Shown: piece by piece, positions 9,117-24,000 of the stretch
Position numbering within the stretch: the stretch's first letter is position 1
Layout of the letters: the number at the start of each line of letters is the position of its first letter
Origin: Plumapathes pennacea
Lineage: Eukaryota > Cnidaria > Anthozoa > Antipatharia > Myriopathidae
Direction: 5' to 3'
Length of the DNA: 64,000 nt
Assembly: GCA_964036295.1 (NCBI GenBank)
Contig: OZ038466.1
Location: 15,286,001-15,350,000 of the forward strand
Notes under the pieces: model-generated
The model's database searches: none
Told to the model about the DNA's origin: nothing
What the model saw: the letters and a program-made list of their open reading frames with translations, nothing else
Made by a program: the position numbers and the translations under genes

Positions 9117-12100
9117 CTGTACTCATCAAACGAAGAAAACAGGTGAAAATGAGAATAAACCCAGACAAGCAAACAGACAATACTTGCCAACAGTCAATGA
9201 AAAAGCATTATTGTAAATAATGTTAGTTAAACAATGGCAGGCTAATCAGAAGACTTTGCGAGGGCAAATCGGGCCCCCGTGTATTGCGGCGTCAAAACAA
9301 GGTGCGGTTCGACTTAGCGCAGAAAAGCCGTTTGTACAGTACTAACACCGCGGAAATAGGTTTTCGGCCGTGCGGTCACCTTTCTTTTGAGTCAGCGGTT
9401 ATTGCACAAAACTTGGATTCAAGTGCTGATTTTGTAGTTAAATGTAGCCAGGAAACTCAATACTAGAACTTGATACTCAAATGTAAGTTAGTCCAAGGCA
9501 TTTTCTATGACATAAGTTGTGCACAAGAAAAACGAGGCTTGCACACGATGTGAATTTTAATTCGAACTATGAGAAGTTATATAGCCATGGCAACGCTGAC
9601 CAACGGAAGTGACGTCAAGAATATATTTCCGTGGTGTCTACAGTACTCAAGGGTCAGTGTAAAGGGTCTCCAGTAGATTTTTCCGGATGTAGAATTCGGC
9701 ATATTTTATGTCCAGCATTCGGGAATTACGAGAAGAATGAGACGGGTTAGGGATTACCCAACTGTGAACGGGACATAAGCTTTGTCAATTTTTGGCGACA
9801 GGTTACGGGAAATGCGAGGTTTCAGAATTAATTTTTTTTTCTCAAATGGTAGTTATAACAATCCTACCACATAAAAAAAAAAAAATACGGTTTTCCAGCC
9901 GGGCACTTTGAGATGCTCTCTCTCACTACAAATCCATCAGCATTTCGATTACACCTCTACTAACATGATCTAATGTATAAGATGTACTCTTTTCAAGAAA
10001 TTGTATATCAACAAAACAGGACGTAGACTAGGAGCATCTTCTCGAAGTGAAAAACAGCAGCAAAGACGTCTCTAAACAAGCGGCCCGACATTTCAGCCTT
10101 TTTGGCCATTCCGCCAGCCACATAATTAACAATGGTATCTCGCTCTACTGCGGCACTACTGCTCCCCGAAAGCGCAAAGATCAAAAAATACCATGTGAAT
10201 AATCGTTCATGTTAGGCAAATCCTTTGTCAGAGTCTCTGCGTTCAAACAGTTCAAATAATAAGCAATTATTGGACAAAGTTGAGCAAAATATCGTGAATT
10301 GCCAGTGGCGAGCTGCCATGTTCACACAGGTTCAGACACTTATTTGTAGGCAGTAATTTGCAGGTGACGTAGCAGTCTCTCGGAAAACCGAAAGAGAGGG
10401 AAAAAGTATCGAATGACAATTTCGATTATTTCATTCACTTCTAATGTCAGCTCTTACATGAAGTTAAATATGGTGAATTTAAAGTTTAAAAATTAATCAC
10501 CAAGCATCTAATGTGCGTCATTTATCCCTCGTTTCTCTCCTAACTTTGGAAGTACAGTAGAACCACAGGCAGCCCACAAGGTGTTATGAAGTCACGGCCG
10601 ATCAGTCAAGGTCTGATGACGTCACGGCCGATCGGTTAATGAGGATTTGTGTGGGAGATTTTCAAATCACATTTTACGCGTGAAAAAATCTTACTCCTGA
10701 AATTGGTCAGATAACAGAACGAGTCCTAACTTGCCGCTTATGGTGACTTTCGAGGCGATTTGGCGCCGATTTAGCGATTTTTTTGTGTGGTGATTGTGTA
10801 TGTACTAAAAATTTAGTGGTAAAACTCCGCTATCTCGAACAGGATCCGATTTCCCTTGGAAATGAACTTGTTAAAAATTTCCCTTGGTATACCCCGTTAT
10901 CTCGAACCATTTCTTGCTTCCCATTAGAGTTAGTTTGGCGTTACTTTCTGGTGGAAAGAAGGGGAGTGGCGTTATTCTGTTCGGGATTCTACGGTATATA
11001 GACCAGCTAGGTAAAAACCTAGTTTTCAAAATAATTTGTTATCAGGTTTCCGTAACATGTGGCATTCCGAACCTTCCAAAAATCTCATTATTAAGAACTT
11101 CTGTCGTTAAAAGAAATCAAATTTTCTGTACATGAAACCCTGTTTTACCACACCTCAAGTTTTATAATAAGGCCTTTTATCTAAGCTCCAAAGTGGTCTC
11201 AAAAAATAACTGGAAATGCTATTTCAGAGACCTGAGATTTCAAGGCACGCCTCCGGACCCCTATAAAGGCTCGCGCCTACGGCGCTCGCTACTTTTGGGC
11301 CCTTGCATTCCCATTTCGAACTCAGGGTTCCACCCCTGGAAACATACAATGACAGAAAAAAACAGCACTCATAATATACAGGAAGCTAACTCCCAGTTTA
11401 CTTTTTAAAATAAAAAATATGAAGAGACACCTTATGTCCCAATAATTCCTATATAGTTACGATTTTTGTCTGTTACTGTCAATTTTTTAAAGATTGCTTT
11501 CTTATTAACTTGTTCACTACTGTTGATTTGATTTTGATATTTTTTACTTTTCCTGTTTCAAGACGTACATTAAAAATTAATTCTTGATGCCAATTTCCCT
11601 TTTCATATAATCAGTCTCAATTGTACTTTTAGCTGGAGGACTCCCTGTAAAAACTGGAAAGTTCTCCTGAATCCCCATTCAAGGTTAAAAGCATGTATTG
11701 TAATCAAACTGTTAAAAACTATTCTAGAACATAATAGGAGGAACTGATAAATAATATTTACATGGACAAGAAGGAGAAGTGGGAGATTGAGAAGAGCACA
11801 CACCTCTGTTGTGAAGGCTTACCAGACTCCAAACTTGAAACCTACGTTATGAAAAAACCGTACATATTAAATCATTACAGTAATGAACAAAACCGCTGAA
11901 ATAAAAGGCAATTCTTGACGAATTAGGGTCTGTATCTTACTAGTCAATGTTTACACTACAGAACAAGAGTTGTGGACTAATAAAGGAGCTAATAAAGGGG
12001 GGGGGGGGGGTACTCCCATATATAAGCCATTTAGGTATGTGCCGCCCCAAAGAGTATCATTTTCAGCATATTAGTCTGAACCCTAATACCCTATGGAATT

Positions 12101-15100
12101 GATTTTGAGCCTTTGTCCAGTTAAAGAATTTTAATATTTGGTCTAAAATAGAGTCAGAAACTGTCAAAAATAGCAATTTTGGTCTGAAAAGGGTAAAAAA
12201 TTCGTATGTTTTGGCACACTCCCATCCAAATTTTCGAGAAGTATTCCCCCCGCCCGTGGGCCTTTTTCTCCCTGGTGATCGAAGGCCAATGCTGGCAATG
12301 TTAGCTTAAACATTTTTCAAAGTGTTAACGATATCCATATTCACTTGTACATTTTACTTCAAAGTTACAAAAACAACATCTACATCATGACAAATACAAT
12401 ATCGTTATTCACCAAGTGTATCGTTTCAGGCCTACAATGAATTTGCAAATGAAGACCGCCAAGTCCTATGGTTCTAACAGGGATAATTAACAGTCCATAA
12501 TGCATTTTTGAAGTTGAAGCTATTTGCGTAATGCACATAGCTTCAATGACGCCATTTGGGCGATCAGCCGTTCAGGCCATAATGGAGGGAGGGGCATGAA
12601 CTGTTTGTATCCACATAAGAGCCGCCTCTAACAGGACCTGTGAAAAAGTCTGTCTTTTATCATCCAACTAGAAATGCGATAATTAACAATTATCATATGG
12701 CACTGATACTACGCACGCTACGATTGGTTAATTTACCGGTCCATACTTTCCTGTACGGACCGCAAATTGATTTTACGCACGTTCTGATCGGTCAATTTTA
12801 CCGGTCCATAACTTACTGTACGGACCGCAAAATCACTTTGCACATGTGGATCGCAAATGATTACTCGAAAAGTTGCTAAACGTTTGTCATAAAAGGCCCA
12901 GAAGTGCAATGGGAAGTTTAAACGTTCCGGATACTCACTGTTAAGTTATGATGATCGGGGAAAGTTTACAATCTTGGAAAATGACCGTTACGAAGAAGGA
13001 AAACGTCCGAGGAAAAAATTGCTTGCGACCTCAGCCGTCATTGACAACAAGTGCTGCAGAGTATGGAGGGTTGTTTCACCCCTGTGTTAAAATTTGCACA
13101 CTTGCCAGGAAGAAAGTGGAAAGCAAACAATCACCGTGAACAGTTATGACTAAAACCGTGCAAGAATCAAGTTTTGCAGACATGTTTGCTCGTCATGGCG
13201 CACTGTGAAGACTGTAAATAAATTTTTCACAATGCACGAGAACTCTGTATTTCGAAATTACTGACTGGGACAAAAACGCCGTGGTGATTTGAGGATGTTT
13301 ATTTTGCTGGAAGAAACCTAAACGCTCCACGAGGAGGCAGGAAAATTAAGCGGTGAGTTTTGAATAATATAACTTTCAACGATCTGTCGGTCGCAGTTTG
13401 TGATGAAATGATTTTCTTTTAGTGCCATTTTGCCTTCTACATTATTGTACGTGTAAGAAACTTATTCAAAAGAATAAAAAATACTCTGAGTTACAAAGCA
13501 GTTTCTTCTGGAAAGAGATAAGACTGCAGTGAGCGAGCAAGGGCGAGTTCGAGTCGTTCACCGAATAAAGTTCACTGCAGTGTCGTTGTTTGACATACGC
13601 TATGGGCCATTTCATTCAGCTCAGAACAAATTAGTATTTATCTAGGCAGTTGGTTCGACAGACGCTTATTTTCTTTCAAGATTTTCAAATCGGTAGAATT
13701 GTAAGCTGTTAACTGAATTTGTTGTGAAAACAAACGTGCGTAATTCATGCCTGATCGCGATTGATGTTGTTGAATGAACAAGACGAGTACTCGTTGGGGC
13801 CTTGTTTTATGTTTGCCGAAAGATCTAAAGCCATATAATAAATATCTTATTAACCTCGTTTGCTTGGTCCGTACCGTAAGTTATGGATCCTCGTTTTTTT
13901 CGTCGCCTTATGGCCCTCGCGCGAAGCGCGCTCGGGCCATAAGGTGACGAAAAAAATTCGGTCCATAACTTACTGTGCGGACCGCGCGCTCGGTTAATAA
14001 GATCTATTTTATCCTACGAGGGCGCGCCGAATACGGATTAATAAATAACCAATGAGGCGCCGCGCCGAGTTGGTTATTCATCAATCCATATTCGGCAAGC
14101 CCGAGTAGGATAACTGTTTTATTAAAAACTGGACCACAAAATACTCTCTAAAATGATTTTATTTGACGCAAAAAAAGACCGGAAGACTACTCAACTTCCG
14201 CTCCAAAAATACAATGATCACATGATTACCGCAACTATGAAAACGTCTTTGCGAACGGGCTGGTAGCTGAATAAATGAAATCGAGTGAAGAACACATTCT
14301 CACGGAATTACACCGCACAATCACTCTCAGAAGGAGTTACCAAAATTATTGAAAACTTGGACGTTAGTACAGTTGTAAACATCGCATTACGGAGGGAATC
14401 GCGTTCTTTGCTCGCCATGTGCGACGTTTGTGATGCTGCCTGAAACTGACAACTGGCTGTGATGAACGAGAACTGAAGCTGGAGATGCTTGAACATTAGC
14501 AAGGAATATTGAAAAAGACTTTATTTGCTTCTGTGAGGGCAGAGGCGGTGGTGATGTAAAACTGTTTACATTGCGGAGGCGAACCGAAGTAAGCGATCGA
14601 TCAATGGCTGCTCGTATCGACTTGAGAAAAGATGCCGTCTTGTTCCCTTTGCTGTTGCGTAAAAACCCTTGAGGCATGCATTTTTCCCTCTTTGCTCATT
14701 CTTGGATTAGTGTTGTAAATTTGTCTCACCCGGGACTTGCAAGCCACTCTGAAAAGGTTGTAAATCTGAAAAAACTTCTCCGCATCACTTCGTCGCTCAC
14801 GCGTTCATTGATTATATTTGTCCACCCATTGGTTACATAAACAATAAACTACTTTTGGCGAGGAAATATGCACGGATAATTGTCCGAGGACATTATTATC
14901 TGTTCTGAGAAGCGAACCCAACTGTGAGCTTCGAGGAACAGATAATAATATCCTCAGACAATTATCCGTGCATATTTCCGAAGCCGAAAGTAGTTTATTG
15001 TCTTTATTATCCTCCAACTATTTCCTCTCGCAGCGCAAATATAGCGCAAGGACTGTGGAGCTCTTTGGTGCTTTCTGGAACTGTTTTTTCGACAAATCAA

Positions 15101-18025
15101 TTGATGTCCTCCTCGGTAGTCATCTCGTAATGCTTTTTTTTGTGATTAATATATAAAACTGTGTTCGGATATTGTCAATAATCAGCGATAGTTCGCCAGG
15201 CGGGGGTTATTCGCTGATAACGTCCGCTCGTGAGAGGACGTTTTTCAGTCACGTGCCACGATTCCACCAATCACGCGCGGGAGGAAACAGTTGATGGGTC
15301 ATAAATGAGCTGATAACCCATGTCCAAGGAACCAATCAAAAGCCTGGAAATCCAATAACCGTGGTCCAGTTTTTAATAATCGCAGATATCCCCTCGCCCT
15401 GTAGTTGGTTTTCGGGAAGCGGGATTCTTGTCTATTTTCCACTTAGAGATTATTCTAAAATCGTTTTTACAAACCATGGTTGTATAGCAACGTCACCAGT
15501 CGGCTGCTAAAAAGATGTCTTTGTCGCACGGCAGTCTGGTTTAGTTCAGACTACGTGCACATTCAGATGCGTTTTCAAGTTTTCGTGGACAAGCTAAACT
15601 CCAAAATTCGCTAAGACAACTTCTGCAGGCAACTGCAGAACACTCCGAGACTTGTAAGCCAAGAAAGGCGCAATTAGAATCGTAACTTAATCAGTTTTGC
15701 AATCAGCAAAGTCGATCTTCGACACCGAAATTTTTATGAATTTTAACAGAAGTCGCGATTGCACCAGCCAACGCCATATCCAAATCAAATACATCTTTTT
15801 TTTTTCGTTTGTTTTTTAACTTTGTCAATTACGCCTCTTCGAGTGTAATAAACTTAAAACTAAATGCGAGAGTTGCTGGTTCACTCTTTCGAAGTCTCGG
15901 AAAAGTGTGAATTTTGGCAAGGATTCAATTTTGAACTCAACAACTTTTCAAACGCGTTTGACGAATCTTTGACAGAAAGAAGAAATCAAATCACTAAATT
16001 ATACAAGGTCCGATTGTGTTGAGCGAGCAAACCTGGCCAGTCATAAATTCTAATACAGTATAATATTTGTCGGGTAGGACAAGGCAATGATATACTGTAT
16101 CAATTGTTTTTATGGAAAGCAGTGGCCCACCGGCCAGGTATTTTCTACTTTAATGGCTTTCAGAAAGCGACAGCACTTCAACCCGTTTACATTTCATACT
16201 CGAGTACTTTTCAAGCATTTCCATGTGTCCAGACTGTTTGCGAAATTATGCAAATATTATGCCAGGCGGTTATCGGAAAGGTTATCTTGCACAAAGGCAT
16301 TGAAATAGATTTGAAAGCTAGCGAAAAGGTCATAATATGATCCTACTTGGCCTTCATCGCAGTTCCCGGGGCATCAAACGGCAAAACATACGGCGATCGT
16401 TGAAATACACAAGTGATAACACGACTTATAAAATTAGCATAAAAAAAGCCAGTTCCTAAAAGCCATAGCTTTAGCTATGGAAACAAAGGAAACAAAATCC
16501 AACACACTATTGTTGACGTCTTCAGAGCAGTCCTCATACAGTACAAAATTCCACTTTCCATCGTATTGTGCGTCGAGCGGCGCGTCTTGTCAAAACTTGG
16601 ATTTTATAAACTACAATCCTGTTATCGCTAAAAGGTGAAATTTACCACGTTGATTGTTCGATTTCCACGACTGTATTTTGCTGATCTTTTCTGAAGAAGT
16701 ATCTAAGTTTTAACACAATATTAGCGTCTGGTATTGTGTTCAGGTTGGTCAGTCGATTAATGGTGTATCTGCATCTTGTTGCACAAATCTAACTCCGTTC
16801 GTACTCTATTGCCAAATTGGTAAAAACTTTTTGCTGGGCTACCGCGCCTGGAGCTCGTATGCCAGACTGACTGACGAAGAAAAGATTTCGAGATGTCGAC
16901 CCGCTTGGAGTCCCCAAAAAGCCCGACACTACATTAGCGTCGTGACTATTACTCTCGCAGAGCTCGGGGATTTACTCAAATAACGCACAAAAAACTTCCA
17001 GTTCTGAGTTGACGTGCTAATGTTCAATCAATCAATCTATATCATCATGGTTATTATATTAAAAAAACGCTGTTATATATTCAAATATATTTGCATAACA
17101 AGAAGAACCACTTGGCAGGACTGCACTGGCGAGATCCATATACAGTCCTGTTTATACTACGTAACCTTAGTATTATGCCCTTGTCAGCTAACCTGGCTTG
17201 ACGGGGGATACACGTCCATGCACTCTGTTGTTCCCTGTTTATCTTCAGCAACGGCTCCTGCAGTGTTAGCAGTTTGGCTAAAAAATAAATAAATTGAATG
17301 AAGGGAATAATACATGGGCGCGCGGAGATTTGAAATTGTGTTCATCTTGATATTGAGATGAACACGAGAAGATGAATTCATATCTCCAAGCGTCCATGTA
17401 TTATTCTGTTTATTTCATGAACTCTGGTGTAATACAGAGATTTCCGCCACTAAAAATTGCGAAAACATACAAGATCATCACTGCTTGGCTAATATTAACA
17501 CACGCAAAAATATCGTATATTTACGTGTGTTCAGATACGACATTTCTCAGTGGCGGAAATCTCTAAATCAAACCAGAGTTTAAGTAACAAACTTCAATAA
17601 TGCTCGAATATCCCACACCATGCACTGCCACACAGTATTGCGCTTCGCTCCACTCAGCCGAAATCCATTTTTTTGCAAGAGAGAAAAAACTGAGAAGTTA
17701 TACACTTGTCAAACATCTAAACAACTCGACAGACTGACCATCATTCTATCAGCTCGGGTTAGTAAACATGTGGTTAAGAAATTTAACCTCCGCGGCTAAC
17801 GCTTAGCCTCGTGGAAAACATTTCTCACGAAAATTAGTTTTTATTTTCATAGGGGGGGGGGGGAGGAGGGGTGGGGGTAATCCCTACGATAGGCTTTTCC
17901 CGCATAGCTCCGCCCCAAAGGGTTCCATTTAAGCCCAATGCTTTTGAGTTTTTTTTTAACGGTAGGGAAGAACGGCTAGCGAACGGAAAGTATCGGCATC
18001 TCGCGTTGCCGAGTGTGCAGGGCTT

Positions 18026-18060
<35 letters not shown>

Positions 18061-21000
18061 TCTATTTTTAACTTCTTCCTGAGTCAAAGGTATAATAAGA
18101 GGACAAACGTTTACCTTTGGTATATATTATAATCACTGCTGTATTTCGGGTTGGAATACCAGGGGGAGCCTCTCTGAGGTACGACGGATTAACGACCCTG
18201 TCAGTTATGCCTCGGTATGTCACGGAGTGGACAACTCGAAAGCTTCTGCTCCTTTGTCCACTACGCACTTTTTCTCTTATGAATGTAATTTGTTCCTTAT
18301 TCATCTTCCTTAATTTTATCTATAGCTGCTATTTTCAAATATCTTGCTGTAAATACAAATAAGTGTGAATAAAGAACTTGAACTTGAACTTGAACTTGAA
18401 CTTGGAGTTCGATTCAGTCTCTCAGTAAAATATTATCCTGTTAGCTATCACTAGGCCCGCTTTTACATGAACGTTACAGTTTCTAGTTCGGACTTTATCT
18501 CTGTAATCTGGGCCAGAATTAGCTGCAGTTTCCTGTCAAAGAGAGCCTGCAAGATCTCTTCCAGAGCCATGAAAAAAAAAAAAAAAAAAAAACGAGAAAA
18601 ATCTAACATCCCAACTACCAACATTAATAGATTTGCTTTTGAGGAGCGGGAAAAAGCAAGGCCATCTTCCTTCCCTAAAGGACCATCCGAACATAAACCT
18701 GACACATTTGAGAAACAAAATTTTGCAAATGACTCCGCAAGAGCAGCCGGGCCCACAACACAATAGATGCTAGTGGCAGCTGCAGCACTGTACCTTTTGA
18801 GTTTTGTCTGTCTCCTACTTTTCCTGTTGAAGCGGAAATCTCCAGGATACTTGTGCAGTTTTACCAAATGATCCTATAGCGGAGATTTAAAGTTTTAGGA
18901 CATGCCATACAAAACGTAAGTCAAAGGTCCAGGTCCAAGTCACGGGACTGGTATTCATTTTTGCGATCCTTGCAGTGGTTATCATCAGCATTAGCCGGCA
19001 ATCTTGCCTTGCTACAACTAATCAGAGAACAAGGAGCAACAAATATTGTTGATACTTTAAATATTGTATAATTATGGGGCATTTTAATATAAACCTTCTA
19101 AACATTGACTCTCACCCTGCCACTGACAAATTCGTTAATACCTTGGGATCTTATTATTTCAATCCCCACGTCTTAGCCATTTTAATGGACAATTTATTTG
19201 AGTAATTATCGCCCAACCTCTTTACTATCCATTTTTAATAGAATCCTCGCAAAAAGAGTGTGTTCAAAAGGTTAATCTGTCCTTCGTTGAAAATGCTAAG
19301 ATATTGTACAATTAGGCTTTTGTTTACAACATTCAACACTGCAGGCTATTTATCGATTAATGACAGAATACAAGGAGCTATTGATGATGGGAATTACTTC
19401 TGTGGCATATTTCTTGATTTAAGTAGGCCTTTGACACGGGAAATTGCAAATGACTGGTTTAAATCTTATCTACATGTAGGAAAATAGAAAACAGTTTGTT
19501 CCATTGGATACCAGACCTTTGACTAGATCAGAAACCTTGCACATCTCATGTGGTGTTCCTCAAGGCTCAGTCCTTCGCCCACTACTTTTTTTATTGTATA
19601 TGAATGACTTTCAGAATTCCGCTAGTCTACCCTTTCCTTACATATGGTCCAATAGCTGGGGTAACGTACTACTCAACAGTCGACCGCTTATACACACTAC
19701 AGGGAAAGGCTATCCGTCTAATAACATTTTCTAATCATCATGAGCACACAAATCCTCTCTACATTAAACTTAAGGTGGCTCCATAGGGTATTTCCCTGCA
19801 CTTGCTCGTATTTAGTTTAGGACACCAAAACCGTCATATTTTCATTTCATTATATTCTTTCTTGATCAAATTTACAGGGTAGATGTTTCGAAAGGTCTGT
19901 TGCGTATACGTCTTACTTTTGAGACAGATTCACCGAAGGAAACTCGAGAAAAATGCAAAGAAAACCTTGATATTTTACGTGCGTATTGCGCCATCAAATG
20001 CAAAATAAAGACTCAACAAGATCGACAAGTGCGCATGCGTTAGCCGTAATGTGTGCATGTAAACACGAGGAGAAAGCGGCGATCGCACACCTGCAAGTAC
20101 AGCAAGTTTTCTTGGTGCGAAGCTAAAAGGAAACACCATGGAATTCCTGAATTTCTGTCTTGAGAAGCTCGTACTGGATATGTCAGCCACGAATTATGCT
20201 GTGCGAACTACTGTTAGCGAAGTCTCGAACAATCTGAGGGTGATAGCTGTTCAACAACTCAATCCTTTTCAATACAAAGCCGTGAAGACAGTTCGAAAGT
20301 CGTCAGTTCAAGCCGTCGAATGCTAGTCCACTAGCTCCCAACAAGTTTGTTGGCAGTTGTGTCCCATCAAGTTCACTCATACTTATTCAGTACAGTTCGT
20401 GAATATTTAGTTTTGCGACTGCTCACCTGAGATAATATGCCACAGACTGACACACGGGATCAAACTCTGCAGGTTAGTAGGATTTGCAAAGCTTCATAAC
20501 AACGCCAATAATTTCTGTCTAAGTTTGCTTACTTCCAAGAATTGCTGTCAGTGTTGTGACTAGGCCGAAAGTACTGGTTTGTCCATTGCAATTGATGATT
20601 GCCGAAATGACCGTTCGAGCCGCGTTTGTGACGACTGTTCATTTCAAAGTCAAACAAAATAAAATCTGAATTGTAGAACTTCTTCATCGTTGTGTTGCTT
20701 GTTTAGTTATTGGTCTGACAGGATGTGCAGAAACAATACTTTCAAACTAATTCAGTAGAGTTATATACATTTGACTGAGTGATAAAGATCGGCGATCAAG
20801 TAAAGCCGGCGTGTACTTGATTGAAAGGCTTTCAAGTTTGCTTTCTTCGTGACTCGAAGAACCGTGCACGCATCGTAAACTGTTTTTACTCCGAGATTTT
20901 AGGATTTCCTGTTAAATTCAGATTTCCTCCAGAGAATTACGAAAGTCGGGTTTTTATTTCATTGTGATTTTGGTGCCCACGCGAAATTGCGTCTGAAAAC

Positions 21001-24000
21001 CCTATGGAGCCACCTTAAACTACTATAATTCCACGATTCTATTTTTCTTCACAATGCAATGTTTTTGTATGATTATCACTCTGGAAATCTTCCTAATGCT
21101 TTTAATTTGTTCTTTCTTCCAGTAAATCAAAAACGTAACTATAATACCAGGCTTGCTTCAAGAAAGATTATTTAGCGCTGGGCAGAAACGGTTCGCTAAC
21201 ACTCGAATTTCTTTGAAATAACAGCGGAAAGGATAATACCACTGAATTGTTGAACTGAGCAACAGGCAACTTACAGTAAACATTGAAAACCGAACGATAA
21301 TTTACAGAGCATTTGTACAATCAGTTGTGATCTCGTTTGCTCGTGACCCGCTGAATACAATTCACTGATGAATGCGGTACCTCTTTAACACACCACAAAC
21401 GCGAATAAATACAGTATCGGTTCATCAAAACTCAGTCCCATTCAGGAATACGTGTAAACAAAAAACGTAAAGTAATTACAAAGTACAGTACATATGTGAT
21501 TACGGCACTGCAAAACATTCATCTGTTCAACTCAGTCCGGCGAAATATCGACTTGATTTCTTAAAACATCTTGTGAAAGGTCATCTACTTGTACCACACC
21601 AAAATCAGTTCTGGACGAGACCTCGGACAAGTGGAGCAGAAAGTAATCATAGAAAAGTAGCTTCCCAAACGTTGCGTTTACATTTAGTGCAGTTCACATC
21701 GCTCACTTCAATCGGCACAGTAGAAGCTTCACTAGCTGCTCGGCCGGTTTAAGACAGCTCTGCTCTGGATACAACGGAAACGCCAACCGAGCCGAGGGAA
21801 GTTCAGTTTGAGACTCACTGATGGAATGACCTTTTGATTATTCATTTCTCCAGCATTCGTAAGTTCGTAGTTTGAAGATTTGAAAACTTTGTCTCGTCCG
21901 CTCTGCACAACGATCTGTGATTGGTTTTAGTTTGCGTGTTGAGAATCTCGACTTTGATGATCACGTAAAACGGTCGTTTTTGCGGTAGTATTGCTGTCGT
22001 TTATTTTATAAAAGAAATATAAAACGCTTGCCGTGTTTACATAGCCTGATGCAAACACTCGAGTGAGTTTGGGAGAACTCGAAAGTTTGTGTAAACTCTC
22101 GCCGCGGCGGCTCGGGTTTACACAAACTTTCTCATTCTCCCAAACTCCCTCTCGTGTTTGCATCAGGCTGTGTAAACACGGCAAGCGTTTTATATTTCTT
22201 AAATGTAAATTTTTATAAAATAACTATGATACTACGCGCGCTCTGATTGGTTAAAAAACCATTTTATAAATAAGTACAAAGACATGGAAATGACGAATCC
22301 TGAAATAAAAAGACTGCGTGTCGTCCCCTACTTCAAAGATTCATGTGTTACAGAAACTGCAGTGGGCTATTAGAGCAAATAGTGAAGCCGTGTGCAAATC
22401 ATGTGCAATTAGTGAAGCAGCGTGAAGAAAAGTTGTCCGAATATTGCATGAAATTTAATTCGGAAACCGTGAGACAGAAAGCCAACAATTACACAGTCAA
22501 AGAACATTCTCTAAAGTTTCTAACCTTTATACCTTCGTCTCCTGTGGCTCGTAGCTAGTAACTAGATGGCTTAGATCACCGGAGTTTCACACGAATAATT
22601 GTAGGTTTATGGTGATGAAGGCACAAACAGTCTTCGCTAATGAGTCTGTCTCGGCTGTCGGCTCGGTGGCACAAAAGCTGTTGAGTCAATTCAGTGGAGT
22701 TGACTGTCGTCCGGCAGAGTTCAAGTAATGCTCAAGTCAAAGCAAACAAATGAACAAACTACCTTCTTCAGCAGAATAGTGTTGTTGTGCAGACATGTTT
22801 ACGTCGAGTGACACCGTTGTCCTGAAAGTTGAAACCTGACGGCTCAAAACATTCTCGCCGGTTCTTTTGAATTCTTGACAAACAGTGGTACTAATATCCG
22901 ACACATTTCTTGCGAAATTCATCTTCATTTAGCAGCCTGTCAAGTTTTTCAAGTGAACGGGAGTGGTGTTCCGTTTTCATTCATGGACTGACTTGAGCGA
23001 AGTGCCGTGAAACAGACTTTCCGATTGGACGAGCGTGCGTTTTGACGGTTTTCGGGAGAATCTTGAACTTGATCATTTTCAATATAAAGTTCTTTCAGGT
23101 AATAAAAGCTTCGTTATTTTATAAAAGCAATATGACACTCGTTTCCATGTCTATGTACTCTTATATAAACACTTGGGATGTTGTGAGTGTTTATATAAGA
23201 GTACATAGACATGGAAACTCGTGTTATATTGCTTAAATATTAAGCACCTAACTGTCTAGTCTAGCCTCTGGTTATTACAGTTAGCTTGCACCAAACAGCA
23301 GGTTGTAAACATTTTCTTTTCATGTAACATAGCCAAAAATGGTGCAAAATAAAATGACTTAGCAGCATATGCGCAGTTAGCTTTAGCGAATTTTAGAATT
23401 TTAGGGTATTTTTATATCAGCAGATAATTTGAATAGATTTTAGATTTTAACTGTTTGTTGATTATTCTTATAATAATATAGATGCAAAAATACTTGATTC
23501 TGATTGGTTGAGAACAGGGTTGTTATATTTAAACTAGTGTGCAAATGTGCAAAAAAGGTTAATCAGATATGCAAAAGTAATTAATCAGAGTTAATTACAC
23601 AGATTAACTGATTTTGCACACTTCTTTGCCATGACAATCACGCAAGCTCAACTTTTGCATTGAGAAAAAATGGCGGCCAAGAGCGAGAGATTTCCAAAAC
23701 ATAAACAAAGCAGCTGTAAAAGTTTAAACTGGGAAATTGAAACGCACGAAATCGACTCTAAAACATGGACGAAAATACCTGTCGGAAATTCGCGGAGGAG
23801 TCGGCGGAATTATCGTCAAATGAAAGTGGAAATCTACGAGCCCGAAGTCAAGATATGTTCGGAAATCAGCAAAGTGCCAAGCCATCCGCAGTGAGAATAG
23901 TCTGAAACTTCAAGAGATCATCGGCAGGTCGTGATCAGTAAACTTCGTAAGTTGATTTCTCTATAGTTTCGATCCAGTTTCTTCTGCTGAAAAGCTTGTT

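Noticed and set aside
10783-11001. Open frames near ctatctcgaac motifs as a pogo/Tigger transposase
   Set aside because: The motifs resemble Tigger-type ends but no transposase motif or matching right terminus was found.
18463-18793. Continuation of the minus-strand frame beyond ZNF511 exon 6
   Set aside because: It runs through a poly(A/T) tract and has no family similarity; the AAAAG/GTACAG donor links in phase to exon 7.
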